Position numbers and translations under genes: made by a program | The notes under the pieces: generated by a model | Databases searched by the model: none | The model's input: only the letters and a program-made list of their open reading frames with translations | Told to the model about the DNA's origin: nothing | Shown here: positions 17,723 to 26,856 of the stretch, piece by piece | Layout of the letters: each line of letters begins with the position of its first letter | Position numbering within the stretch: the stretch's first letter is position 1 | Source of the DNA: Clostridiales bacterium | GTDB taxonomy: Bacteria > Bacillota > Clostridia > Saccharofermentanales > Saccharofermentanaceae | Reading direction: 5' to 3' | Assembly (NCBI GenBank): GCA_017451265.1 | Contig: JAFSPU010000002.1 | Coordinates: forward strand, 1 to 64,000 | DNA length: 64,000 bases

Positions 17723-19000
17723 TTAAATTGCAGCAAATCCTTTCTCAAGATCAGCAATAATGTCATCGATGTGCTCTGTACCGATGGAAAGACGGATCGT
17801 GCTCTCGGAAATTCCTACGCTTGCGAGCTCCTCAGCAGAAAGCTGTGAGTGAGTTGTGGAGTAAGGGTGGATAACCAGGCTCTTTACGTCAGCAACGTTA
17901 GCGAGGAGAGAGAAGATCTCGAGGCTGTCGATGAACTTGAAAGCTTCTTCCTTGCCGCCCTTGATATCGAAGGTGAAGATGGAACCTGCACCGTTCGGGA
18001 AGAGTCTGTTGTAGACCTCATGATCAGGGTGATCAGCAAGTGCAGGGTGATTTACCTTAGCTACCTTGGGGTGATTTACGAGGAAGTCGATAACCTTCTT
18101 TGTGTTCTCCACATGACGGTCAAGTCTCAAGGAGAGAGTCTCGATACCCTGCAGGAGTAAGAACGCATTGAAAGGTGAGATAGAAGCACCTGTGTCACGG
18201 AGCAGAATTGCACGGATGTATGTTACGAATGCTGCGGGACCCACTGCATCGAAGAAGGAAACACCGTGATAAGAAGGGTTAGGCTCAGCGATGTTCGGAT
18301 ACTTGCCGGATGCCTTCCAGTCAAACTTACCGGACTCAACGATGATACCGCCTAGTGTTGTACCGTGGCCGCCGAGGAACTTAGTTGCGGAATGAACTAC
18401 GATGTCAGCGCCGTGCTCGAAGGGTCTGATCAGGTAAGGTGTACCGAATGTGTTATCTACTACTACAGGAAGTCCGTGCTTGTGTGCGATGGCGGAAACA
18501 GCGTCGATATCAGGGATATCACTGTTAGGGTTTCCGAGTGTCTCGAGGTAGATAGCGCGTGTGTTCTCCTTGATGGCGCCCTCTACTTCTGCGAGGTTAT
18601 GTGCGTCTACGAATGTTGTTTCAATTCCATACTGGGGCAACGTGTGTGCGAGAAGGTTGAAGGAACCGCCGTAGATCGTCTTCTGTGCTACGATGTGGCC
18701 GCCGTTAGCTGCGAGAGCCTGGATCGTATAAGCGATGGATGCTGCGCCGGATGCTACTGCGAGTGCTGCGGAACCGCCTTCCAAAGCTGCTACTCTTTCC
18801 TCGAGAACGCCCTGTGTGGAGTTCGTAAGTCTTCCGTAAATGTTACCGCCGGCTCTCAGGTTAAATCTTGCTTCTGCGTCCTCACTGTCATGGAAGACAT
18901 AAGATGTTGTCTGATAGATCGGCACCGCTCTTGCATCAGATGCGGAATCGGGCTTTTCCTGTCCTACGTGAAGCTGTAATGTTTCGAATTTGTATGCCAT
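17723..19000 (-). CDS. metY: O-acetylhomoserine sulfhydrylase
   Basis: The 425-residue PLP enzyme makes homocysteine from O-acetylhomoserine and sulfide. Length and motifs fit MetY rather than MetB: FETLQLHVGQ at the start, YGRLTNST, and the PLP lysine in HSATKFLGGHGTT. AAGGAG precedes the ATG. A LysR regulator lies immediately upstream on the same strand, and the gap holds an inverted repeat, so sulfur-dependent control is plausible. Confidence 0.93.
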   Translation of the reverse strand: MAYKFETLQLHVGQEKPDSASDARAVPIYQTTSYVFHDSEDAEARFNLRAGGNIYGRLTNSTQGVLEERVAALEGGSAALAVASGAASIAYTIQALAANGGHIVAQKTIYGGSFNLLAHTLPQYGIETTFVDAHNLAEVEGAIKENTRAIYLETLGNPNSDIPDIDAVSAIAHKHGLPVVVDNTFGTPYLIRPFEHGADIVVHSATKFLGGHGTTLGGIIVESGKFDWKASGKYPNIAEPNPSYHGVSFFDAVGPAAFVTYIRAILLRDTGASISPFNAFLLLQGIETLSLRLDRHVENTKKVIDFLVNHPKVAKVNHPALADHPDHEVYNRLFPNGAGSIFTFDIKGGKEEAFKFIDSLEIFSLLANVADVKSLVIHPYSTTHSQLSAEELASVGISESTIRLSIGTEHIDDIIADLEKGFAAI

Positions 19001-19019
19001 AGTTTTGATCTCCTTTTGT

Positions 19020-19041
19020 GGTCATTTCGTTTTTGATGACC
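19020..19041 (-). promoter_or_regulatory. Inverted repeat upstream of metY
   Basis: GGTCAT (19020-19025) and ATGACC (19036-19041) are perfect inverted copies 10 nt apart, just upstream of the metY ribosome binding site. It could be a LysR-type site or an RNA hairpin controlling metY. Confidence 0.4.
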
Positions 19042-19089
19042 CAAGTATGACATATCAATTCTCGCTTGAATAATTCCGAATAATGATAA

Positions 19090-19117
19090 AGGGTTATCAA
19101 TTATTTTGATAATCCCT
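19090..19117 (-). terminator. Weak hairpin overlapping the stop of the LysR gene
   Basis: On the minus strand GGGATTATCAA and TTGATAACCC pair around a 5-nt loop with one bulge, followed by TTTATCATTATT. It could end the partner-switching operon before metY; the stem is AT-rich. Confidence 0.35.
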
Positions 19118-20033
19118 CCATGCCCTGTAAAAATGCTTTTAATTCATCTATATACCGCCGTCCCGGCTCACTTAAGATATTATTTTTCTTAGTTATATAA
19201 CCTATCTGCATAGCCGAATTCGGGTGGTCCTTATCAGCCTTAAACGGGATGGCACGGTAGCCGTCGCCGTTGATATCATCGGAGATGATACCGGAGCAAA
19301 GCGTGTAGCCGTGCATGCCCTGCATCATGTTAAGCATGGTGGCGCGGTCATTACACTTAATCGTACGCGGGTACTCATACTCGGACAGGATCTCCTCCGA
19401 GAAATAATACTTATCATTTCCCTGCTCGAACATGAGACACGGATACGGCTCTAAGTCCTTAAACTTAATGCTCTTCTTAGTTGCCAGAGGGTGATCCTCC
19501 GCAAGATAAACATATGCGTCACAGCTAATAAGCGGCGTGAACACCAGCTCGTGATCATCCATAAGCTTACGCAGGACTCTCTCGTTCTTGGAAGACAGGT
19601 ACAGAATGCCGATCTCGCTTCGAAGCGCACCCACATCCTCGATAACATCACGCGTCCTCGTCTCCCTTACAGCGAAATCGAACTCATTAACGTCATACTG
19701 CTTCGCCATCTTGATGAAAGCGTTTACAGCAAAGGAGTAGTGCTGTGTGGAAACCGCAAACTTGCGCTTGTAGTTGCCGTCACCCTCATACTTATGCACG
19801 AGCGTGTAGTAGTGGCCCTCAAGACCTCTGACGTCGTTAAGGAACTCCCTTCCCTCCGGCGTCGGTGTAACGCCCTTGGGGCCTCGCACGAAGATCGTGA
19901 TGCCGACCTCCTTCTCGAGCTCCTTCATGGAAGCCGTAAGTGCGGACTGCACCATAAACAGCTTCTCCGCAGCCTTGTTCATCGAGCCGCATTCTTCTAT
20001 CGTAAGCGCGTAGTGTATCTGCTGGAGCGTCAT
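19101..20033 (-). CDS. LysR-family transcriptional regulator
   Basis: The 310-residue protein has the N-terminal winged helix typical of LysR (residues 1-60; YALTIEECGSMNKAAEKLF) and a ligand-binding domain after it. Its ATG overlaps the stop codon of the SpoIIE-type phosphatase by one base (TAATG), so it is translated after that gene. Its natural target by position is metY, 100 nt downstream. Why a sulfur-type regulator is coupled to a partner-switching phosphatase is not evident. Confidence 0.88.
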   Translation of the reverse strand: MTLQQIHYALTIEECGSMNKAAEKLFMVQSALTASMKELEKEVGITIFVRGPKGVTPTPEGREFLNDVRGLEGHYYTLVHKYEGDGNYKRKFAVSTQHYSFAVNAFIKMAKQYDVNEFDFAVRETRTRDVIEDVGALRSEIGILYLSSKNERVLRKLMDDHELVFTPLISCDAYVYLAEDHPLATKKSIKFKDLEPYPCLMFEQGNDKYYFSEEILSEYEYPRTIKCNDRATMLNMMQGMHGYTLCSGIISDDINGDGYRAIPFKADKDHPNSAMQIGYITKKNNILSEPGRRYIDELKAFLQGMEGLSK

Positions 20034-21823
20034 TACTTATCTCCGAAGTACTTGAAGCACAGCATCGTGATGTCGTCAAACTGCTCCGCGCCTGCAACGA
20101 ATTCATCAATGCCGGCACTTACGTTCTTAAGGATATCCTCACAGGATGCATCAGCGTCCTTGTTAAGTGCCTCGAGCATTCTGTCAGTACCGTAAAGCTC
20201 GTTCTCGCTGTTAGTAGCCTCAGGGACACCGTCAGTGTAAACGAAGAGAGAATCGCCCGGATTAAGCTCGAACTCATGGTCTCTGAACTTAAGCTTACGC
20301 ATAGTTGCTACCGGCGGGGAGTGCTTATATTCGACCAACTCATACTTGCCGTTTGCTCTTCTTATGACAGGGTGCTCATGGCCCGCGTTGGCAGCGGTGC
20401 CCTTGCCAGTCTTAAGGTCAAATACCGCAAGCCAGACAGTAACGAACTGATGCACTTCATTATTCTGCATGAGCTGCGCATTCGTATTGGCAAGCGCCTC
20501 CGCAGGACTTTCACCCATCATTATACGGCTCTGGATAAGGAGCTTACTGATCATCATGAACAGAGCAGCCGGGATTCCCTTACCGGATACATCAGCCATA
20601 ACGAGAGCGATGTGATCCTCATCGACGAGGAAGAAGTCGTAGAAGTCGCCTCCGACTTCCTTGGCAGGATCCATGGAAGCGCAGATATCGAAGTCCTTAC
20701 GGTCAGGGAATGCCGGGAATGTGCTCGGGAGCTGGCTCTCCTGAATGGAAGCCGCCATATTAAGCTCCGCGCCGAGTCTTTCCTTCTCAGCTGTGGCCTT
20801 CTGTGTTTCGTCCATATAACGGTCGATCTCGACAAGCATCGACGAGAATGCAGTGGCGAGTTCCTCTATCTCATTGTCGGAATCTATCTTCTTTAACTCA
20901 GGAATAGCCTTGGCAGAATCCTTGTCCTGCTCATAGGTCTTAATGATGCCGCGCTCCTTAAACAGAGGTGCTACCGCATATCTTCTGAGCAATCTGAAGA
21001 ACAGCAATGCCAAAGAAGCCACAAGGATGATAATGAATGCAGCAAGGAAAACGTTCAGGTACATGGTATAGCTGATGATATCAGCCCAGTCTGTGGATAC
21101 TCCTACGATCATCACCATCTGTCCGTTAAATCTTACAGGTGCGAATACATGTACCGCAGTCCTGTCCGCATCCTTGTTAAGAGAAAGCTCTAACCTGTCT
21201 GCAGGGATACCGGTATTTATCAGACTGTCGAGAGTAGGATAGCGGCCGGCCTGATAAGGATATGTGCATCCGAGCTCGAACAGCTCACCGCCGGAGCTCT
21301 CTCTGAGCTCACCTTCCTTGGTACCTGTGATATAAAAGAACTGATTATCACCGTCGATACTGAAACTGTACAGGAACATCGGGTTATAAGAAGACTTGAT
21401 CCTGTCGAAGTCCTCGCACAGCTGGTAATAACATATCTCAGCAAAAAGGCGCTGTCCTTCTTCATCCAAAGCCTGAACCTGTTCGGTAGTTACATGCTCC
21501 TCATCCGAATAATCCTGGATAAGTGCTGAAAGCTGTCTCTCCTTCTGTTCAAGGATGTTACGGTTGCCGTAGAAGAATTCCATCTCTTCGTAATGATCAT
21601 GCCAGTAAGGCACGAGGAAATCCAGGCTCTTATATTCTTCAATAGTCGTAACGACCTCATCTGCGATCTGAGTCGTGTATTCGAATCGCTGATTCAAAAG
21701 GACCGACAAATTGAAGATGATGAACGTAATAACAGCGATCACGATGAAGATAACCGATACTGTGAATACCGGATATGTGATCTGCTTAACTATGCCTTTT
21801 CTTTTACTGTTCAGTTTACTCAT
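20033..21823 (-). CDS. Membrane sensor with SpoIIE/RsbU-type PP2C phosphatase
   Basis: The 596-residue protein has a helix at about 15-38, an extracellular sensor region (about 40-255), a second helix (about 258-278), a HAMP-like linker with coiled coil (about 280-375) and a PP2C domain (about 375-595). Metal-binding residues are visible in EVGGDFYDFF, MADVSGKG and FDDITML. It should dephosphorylate a STAS-domain antagonist such as the one encoded at 26857-27153. The acyltransferase gene upstream overlaps by 8 nt and the LysR gene downstream by 1 nt. Confidence 0.9.
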   Translation of the reverse strand: MSKLNSKRKGIVKQITYPVFTVSVIFIVIAVITFIIFNLSVLLNQRFEYTTQIADEVVTTIEEYKSLDFLVPYWHDHYEEMEFFYGNRNILEQKERQLSALIQDYSDEEHVTTEQVQALDEEGQRLFAEICYYQLCEDFDRIKSSYNPMFLYSFSIDGDNQFFYITGTKEGELRESSGGELFELGCTYPYQAGRYPTLDSLINTGIPADRLELSLNKDADRTAVHVFAPVRFNGQMVMIVGVSTDWADIISYTMYLNVFLAAFIIILVASLALLFFRLLRRYAVAPLFKERGIIKTYEQDKDSAKAIPELKKIDSDNEIEELATAFSSMLVEIDRYMDETQKATAEKERLGAELNMAASIQESQLPSTFPAFPDRKDFDICASMDPAKEVGGDFYDFFLVDEDHIALVMADVSGKGIPAALFMMISKLLIQSRIMMGESPAEALANTNAQLMQNNEVHQFVTVWLAVFDLKTGKGTAANAGHEHPVIRRANGKYELVEYKHSPPVATMRKLKFRDHEFELNPGDSLFVYTDGVPEATNSENELYGTDRMLEALNKDADASCEDILKNVSAGIDEFVAGAEQFDDITMLCFKYFGDK

Positions 21824-22862
21824 GCTTAATCACTCTTATTGCTTTCGCCTTACACGTTTCTATAAGCCAAGTCATGACAAACAAACTTATCATGGATAAA
21901 ACGAAGTTAGCAAGAACGCAGATAATTATATTATCCTCCACCATAGGTGCAAGTATTCTGAAATAAATGTAAATAAACGGGCAGTTAAGCAGGTACAGCG
22001 TCAGGCTGTGCTTCCTGGCAAACCTTACCACTCTGACCTCTCTTAGCTTGGTAAGAGAAGGGATCCTGTCCAAAGCAAGGAACAGCAGTACCATGAACAC
22101 CGCGCCGAACGCCTTAAACAGCCAGTACAGCGAAAAGTGAACATCAGACATACGCTGATAGAAAAGCGTGGTGATAAAGAAACATCCTGTGAGCACCCAC
22201 AGAGGCTTAGTCGGGATCCCCTCTAACTTATCCCTGAATCTGTAGAAGCATACACCGATAAAGAAGCATGGCAGATATGTGGATATCTGGCTGATCTTAA
22301 AGTATTCGAATGTGCAGAACAGCTCGATCACCACCGCAAGTCCCAGCGTAATAACACCCATAATAACGAGGTGGTCTTTACGAAGCAGCGGAATCATAAG
22401 AACGAATACCAATGATACCCAGTAAAGCATCAGCAGGAACCACAGATGATCCGAGAACACACCGAGAGCCATGTACTTGTATGATTCAAGCCAGGAGGCA
22501 CCGTATTCCCTGCCCCAGCAGCTGATGTCAAACAGAGTGTAAAGAGGCACCAACCAGAGTGTGCCGTACAGATAGTAGCGCAGAAGAAGCCTGCTGGTTC
22601 TGGACTTTATAAGAGCCCCTGCGGTTTTGCCGCGGGCAAGCACGCCGTGGGCAAAAAGGAATCCCGAGCAGCACACAAGGCTCGATACCAGCGAGGAATT
22701 AAGAATGTTGCACAGGTATTCCACTAAGCTGCTGGAATATGAAGCTCTCTCTGAGTAATAATCTTCTGTGGCGTAGAAAAGCATACAATGAAGCAAAACA
22801 ACCAGGACCACAGCCGCGGTCTTGGCATCTGTTATGTATTCAAATCTGCGCTTATTCTCCAT
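21816..22862 (-). CDS. Acyltransferase-3 family membrane protein
   Basis: From the ATG at 22862 the protein has 348 residues with about ten membrane helices, and looks like the acyltransferase_3 family that O-acylates surface sugars. A TTG six codons earlier is a possible alternative start. The ATG lies 1 nt past the stop of the RsbW-like gene, and its end overlaps the phosphatase gene by 8 nt. Its place inside a partner-switching operon is unusual. Confidence 0.8.
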   Translation of the reverse strand: MENKRRFEYITDAKTAAVVLVVLLHCMLFYATEDYYSERASYSSSLVEYLCNILNSSLVSSLVCCSGFLFAHGVLARGKTAGALIKSRTSRLLLRYYLYGTLWLVPLYTLFDISCWGREYGASWLESYKYMALGVFSDHLWFLLMLYWVSLVFVLMIPLLRKDHLVIMGVITLGLAVVIELFCTFEYFKISQISTYLPCFFIGVCFYRFRDKLEGIPTKPLWVLTGCFFITTLFYQRMSDVHFSLYWLFKAFGAVFMVLLFLALDRIPSLTKLREVRVVRFARKHSLTLYLLNCPFIYIYFRILAPMVEDNIIICVLANFVLSMISLFVMTWLIETCKAKAIRVIKHE

Positions 22863-22863
22863 A

Positions 22864-23271
22864 TCAGAACAACTTCTCAATCGTCAGGATATTCATGCCG
22901 TCTTTATATTCGTAAGAGACTTTATCCATGAATTTCTTAGTCATAAATATTCCGAGGCCTCCGCGGTCACGCTCGGACAGCGAAAGCTTAAGGTTCGGAT
23001 CTTCCTTGGCAAGCGGATTATAAGGCTTACCGTTATCGGTGAAACTGATGATGACCTTCACAGGATCATCGGACAGCTCCACGCTGACCTTAGCCGAACC
23101 GGTCTCGGGATTATATGCATAATTTGCAATATTACTGAAGATCTCTTCTACGGCGACCTCTATCCTGGTGCTGTCGGCAGGCTTGCATCCTGTCTGCTCA
23201 AGGTTCTCGCCGATAAACTTAAGTACTTCCGGCAGATTCTCATTCAAAGCCGCAATCTTTAATTCACGCAT
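22864..23271 (-). CDS. RsbW-like serine kinase / anti-sigma type ATPase
   Basis: The 135-residue protein is a compact HATPase_c domain of the anti-sigma kinase group. The N box (VEEIFSNIANYAY, E43 and N47), the G1 box (DNGKPYNP) and the G2 box (GGLGIFMTKK) are intact, so it should bind ATP. It probably phosphorylates a STAS protein and is countered by the SpoIIE-type phosphatase two genes on. No sigma factor is encoded beside it, so the output target is unknown. A TATAAT on the minus strand (23310-23315) is a likely promoter. Confidence 0.87.
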   Translation of the reverse strand: MRELKIAALNENLPEVLKFIGENLEQTGCKPADSTRIEVAVEEIFSNIANYAYNPETGSAKVSVELSDDPVKVIISFTDNGKPYNPLAKEDPNLKLSLSERDRGGLGIFMTKKFMDKVSYEYKDGMNILTIEKLF

Positions 23272-23309
23272 CTGTCTTTACTTCTGCCTTCTTTCCTCAG
23301 AATACCCAC

Positions 23310-23315
23310 ATTATA
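23310..23315 (-). promoter_or_regulatory. -10 box for the rsbW-like operon
   Basis: On the minus strand this reads TATAAT, about 39 nt before the start at 23271. The region is AT-rich and shared with the divergent ATP-grasp promoter. Confidence 0.5.
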
Positions 23316-23348
23316 CATTATTTTTAAATAATACATATTTTCGAGTGA

Positions 23349-23354
23349 TATAAT
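23349..23354 (+). promoter_or_regulatory. -10 box of a likely leaderless promoter (ATP-grasp gene)
   Basis: TATAAT followed by AGCACC and ATG puts the predicted +1 on the A of the ATG at 23361. No Shine-Dalgarno sequence precedes the start, and no good -35 is visible. Confidence 0.6.
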
Positions 23355-23360
23355 AGCACC

Positions 23361-25043
23361 ATGCGTAATATCATTATCATTGAGGCGGTATCTACCGGCT
23401 ATAATCTCGTAGAGGATGCAGTCAGAAGAGGCTACAGGCCTGTCGTTATGGAACTGCCCGTAGATTCCAAAGAGATTGATGAATACCGTCATAAGTTTTA
23501 CCGCATTCTTTACCACAAGCCCGAGATAATCAAAGCTTCATACGAGTACGAGGAGACTCTCAGCATGGTCAAAAAGTACGACCCGCTGATCATAGTCCCC
23601 GGCTTTGAGGGCGCAGTAGAGCTTGCCACAAGGCTTTCCGAGGACTTGGGTCTTATCGGAAACCCGTACAGCAACATCGCCGCCATGACGCGCAAGGATG
23701 CCATGCACGAGGCCTTAAAGAATGCAGGTTTACGCTACATAAAGGGAAAGACAGTCACCACCGCAGACGAAGCTGAAGCCTTCTGCAAGGAAAACGGCCT
23801 TCAGACAGCGGTAGTTAAACCCGTAAGAAGCGCGAGCAGCCAGGGGCTTTTCCTGTGCGATAACACTGACGAAGTAAAGAACGCCGTCAATACGCTTCTT
23901 AACTCCATCGACATCTTCGGCAAGCCCATCACACGCGTGCTTATCCAGGAGAGGATAACGGGCACGGAGTACGTAGTTAACACGGCCTCGAGCAACGGTC
24001 TTCACAAGGTGAATTCCATCACCAGATATCACAAGACAAGAACGAGCGAGGGCGGTTACATCTACGACTGGGAAGAAAATGTCATGGTGCTTGAGGACGA
24101 GCATAGGAAGCTCGTTGATTATGCGCTTAAGGTAGCTGATGCCATCGGCTTTAAGTATGGCGTTATCCACGGCGAATATTATATAGACGACAAGGGCCCG
24201 ATACTGGTAGAAGTCAACTGCAGACCCATGGGAGGTTCCATGCCCGCGGAGTTCCTGGACATGGCATTCGGCCAGCACGAGACCGATACCATGCTGGATG
24301 CATATCTTGATCCGGAAGCTTTCAGGAAGAGCATGAATAGGCCCTATCAGCCGCTTCGCAAATATGCACTTAAGATGATCAAGGTTCCGCGTCTACTTGA
24401 GGTAGACGACTACACCATCAAGATAATCGCAGATCAGCTTAAGAGCACTTATATCACCCAGATAAGCGACACCATTCTTCCCGTCATCTACGAGAAGACA
24501 CAGGACCTCGATTCTTCCGGCGGCACCATCTACCTCATGAGTGATGACGAAGATCAGGTCATGAAAGACCTCGAGCTTTTAAAGTACATCGAGGATAATT
24601 ATTTCGCCTTTGTATTTAACGACGGCATGTCCAGAAGATGGCTTAAGAATGAGAATGTCCCGGATAACGACATCGACGTCATTGCATCAGACTTTGACTG
24701 TCACGGCGCCGTTCTCGCAGCCTGCGAGGATGCACAGGAAAAGCCCGGCATGATGGTCGTAACTCCCGATACATTAATCGGTGCTCATAAGGGATTCGAT
24801 TACGTGATCCTGGGCTACAGCCATTCCTTCCTGGGGCTGAGAGAAGCACAGTGCTTAAAGCTTATCTTCGACACCATCGACAAGGTCAAGCCCGGAGGAA
24901 CAGTCATCATCCCGGACAACACCTATGAATATCTGACATACAAGGAAGAGGGCGCAAAGCTTCTGCTTAAGATCAAAGGCCTCGAAGCAGATACAGTCGA
25001 GATCAGCGGCAGAAAGTACGTTGTCGGAGTTTCTGGCAGATGA
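23361..25043 (+). CDS. ATP-grasp ligase with methyltransferase-like C-terminus
   Basis: The 560-residue protein has an ATP-grasp fold of the amino-acid ligase type: a pre-ATP domain (1-110), an ATP-binding region (about 115-310; AVVKPVRSASSQG, IQERITGTEY, VEVNCRPMGG), then an extra ~180 residues. The tail from about 430 recalls the second half of a class I methyltransferase (FDYVILGYSHSFLG, VKPGGTVIIPD), but I cannot see a SAM-binding glycine loop. It may join an amino acid to another acid. The next gene, a MATE exporter, overlaps by 4 nt, which suggests the product is exported. Confidence 0.78.
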   Translation: MRNIIIIEAVSTGYNLVEDAVRRGYRPVVMELPVDSKEIDEYRHKFYRILYHKPEIIKASYEYEETLSMVKKYDPLIIVPGFEGAVELATRLSEDLGLIGNPYSNIAAMTRKDAMHEALKNAGLRYIKGKTVTTADEAEAFCKENGLQTAVVKPVRSASSQGLFLCDNTDEVKNAVNTLLNSIDIFGKPITRVLIQERITGTEYVVNTASSNGLHKVNSITRYHKTRTSEGGYIYDWEENVMVLEDEHRKLVDYALKVADAIGFKYGVIHGEYYIDDKGPILVEVNCRPMGGSMPAEFLDMAFGQHETDTMLDAYLDPEAFRKSMNRPYQPLRKYALKMIKVPRLLEVDDYTIKIIADQLKSTYITQISDTILPVIYEKTQDLDSSGGTIYLMSDDEDQVMKDLELLKYIEDNYFAFVFNDGMSRRWLKNENVPDNDIDVIASDFDCHGAVLAACEDAQEKPGMMVVTPDTLIGAHKGFDYVILGYSHSFLGLREAQCLKLIFDTIDKVKPGGTVIIPDNTYEYLTYKEEGAKLLLKIKGLEADTVEISGRKYVVGVSGR

Positions 25044-26800
25044 ACAAACAGCGTAACGGAAGTATCTTGAAGGTAAAATTCTTCACCTTCCTGCTCCCTA
25101 CCGTCATGAGTATCATGGCTATGTCTCTGAATGAATTCGTAGACAGCCTTATCGTTTCCAACCTCATAGATTCCGACGCCATGAGCCTTATCACCATGGC
25201 ATCCCCTCTCGTCACCGCTTACGGCGTGGTATACACCCTGCTCGGTATCGGCGGATCAGCCCTGTATGCCATCTACACAGGACGCCATGAGATCAAGAAG
25301 GCCGACTCAGTATTCTCGGTAACGCTTTATACATCGGCGATCGTGGCTGCAGTAATATTCATCGGCGGACTTCTCTTGTCAGGACCGCTGTCCACGTCGA
25401 TGTGCAAGTCGGCCGAGCACCTTCCGGAATTCACACCTTACGTTAAGGGGCTGGTCGTATCAGCCATCGTAATCATCCCGGTACAGGTGATCATCTACTT
25501 CATGCCTGCGTTCGGCTGCCCCGGCAAGGGCACATTCATCAACATCACCGCCAACGTTATCAATCTTCTGATGGACTACGTTTATATCGAAATATGCGGA
25601 ATGGGACTCGTCGGCGCCGCTTACGCGACTCTTACGGGCTACGCCGCGGGTTTTATCATCGTATTGTTCTTCCACTTCACCAAGAGCGTCCGCCTGCCCC
25701 TCGCCAAGGTGGCTGCAAGCGAGTTTAAAATACTTATCGAGACATGCTCCACTGGCCTTTCCTCGGCCATGAACCAGATTGGCTACTGCATTAAGATTGC
25801 TTTCGTTAACAGCCTCGCCTTCGGGCTCGCAGGCATGTCCGGCGTCACCACATTCTCGGTGTGCATGCAGGCTGTCTCCATGGTTTCCATACTCATCGGC
25901 GGCGTAATCGATGCCACGATACCGATGTCGGCGTCCCTTTACGGCCAGCGCGACTTTGCCGGCATACGCATCCTCATGAGGACCGCCATGACGGTGCAGT
26001 TTGTTGCCAACCTGATTGCGCTCGTCTTTTTCGAGGCTTACCCGCAGCTCGTGCTTAACCTGTACAACGTGCAGGGTGACATGGTCGGGCCTGCCATCAC
26101 GGGGCTTCGCATATTCTCCATCTCGTTCGTGACACGCGGCTTCATCCTCATGTACATGTGCCTCTTCCCTGTCATAGGGCGCAAGATATACGCTTTCAGC
26201 ATCAGCCTTTTCGACGGATTCCTCGGCATCATCCCGCTGTCTTTGATACTTACGAAGTTCCACGGCATCAACGGCCTGTGGGAGGCCTTCGCCATCCTGC
26301 CCGCACTTATGCTGCTGGTGATCCTGATCATCAACTTCCGCATCAGCGCGCGTTCCGGCGGCAAGTACAGCAAGCTCATGCTCCTCGAGAAAGAGGATAC
26401 AAGCATTCCTGTTTTCGACTGCACCATCATGATGAGCCGCGAGGATATATCAGACCTTGCCGACCGTATCCAGTCCTTCTGCTACGAGCATAAGCTGGAG
26501 ACCAAGCTGTCGACGATGGCGGCGCTCGTGTCTGAGGAGATGAGTGTGTACACGCTCGAGAACAGCAAGGACGCCAACCTTAACAGCATCGACATCATCC
26601 TGAAGATCTTCCCTGAGTACATACTCATGGACTTCAGAAGCATCGGCAAGCCTTACGATCTGTCATCCATCCCCGAGATCAATACCGATTTCTCCAGCAT
26701 GGCGGTTCTGCGCAAGGCTTCCAGCTCGTTCGAATATAACTACACTCTCGGCATGAACCAGACGAGGATCAAGGTAGACCGCCAGGTAAATCAGGCATAA
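25040..26800 (+). CDS. MATE-family exporter fused to a degenerate RsbW-like domain
   Basis: Residues 1-445 are a MATE transporter with twelve predicted helices. Residues about 455-586 are soluble and align by eye with the RsbW-like protein encoded at 22864-23271: SIGKPYDL matches DNGKPYNP, and SSMAVLRK matches GGLGIFMTK. The ATP-contacting Asp of the G1 box and the glycines of the G2 box are lost, so the tail probably no longer binds ATP and may act as a docking domain. It overlaps the ATP-grasp gene by 4 nt. Confidence 0.85.
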   Translation: MNKQRNGSILKVKFFTFLLPTVMSIMAMSLNEFVDSLIVSNLIDSDAMSLITMASPLVTAYGVVYTLLGIGGSALYAIYTGRHEIKKADSVFSVTLYTSAIVAAVIFIGGLLLSGPLSTSMCKSAEHLPEFTPYVKGLVVSAIVIIPVQVIIYFMPAFGCPGKGTFINITANVINLLMDYVYIEICGMGLVGAAYATLTGYAAGFIIVLFFHFTKSVRLPLAKVAASEFKILIETCSTGLSSAMNQIGYCIKIAFVNSLAFGLAGMSGVTTFSVCMQAVSMVSILIGGVIDATIPMSASLYGQRDFAGIRILMRTAMTVQFVANLIALVFFEAYPQLVLNLYNVQGDMVGPAITGLRIFSISFVTRGFILMYMCLFPVIGRKIYAFSISLFDGFLGIIPLSLILTKFHGINGLWEAFAILPALMLLVILIINFRISARSGGKYSKLMLLEKEDTSIPVFDCTIMMSREDISDLADRIQSFCYEHKLETKLSTMAALVSEEMSVYTLENSKDANLNSIDIILKIFPEYILMDFRSIGKPYDLSSIPEINTDFSSMAVLRKASSSFEYNYTLGMNQTRIKVDRQVNQA

Positions 26801-26828
26801 AAAACTGCCCCGGCATTAACCGGAGCAG
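26799..26828 (-). terminator. Terminator after the STAS gene
   Basis: On the minus strand CTGCTCCGG and CCGGGGCAG form a 9-bp stem with one G-U pair and a 6-nt loop, followed by TTTTTT. It lies between the convergent MATE and STAS genes. Confidence 0.85.
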
Positions 26829-26856
26829 CCTCATTATCTATTAGTTAAGCTTCAGA

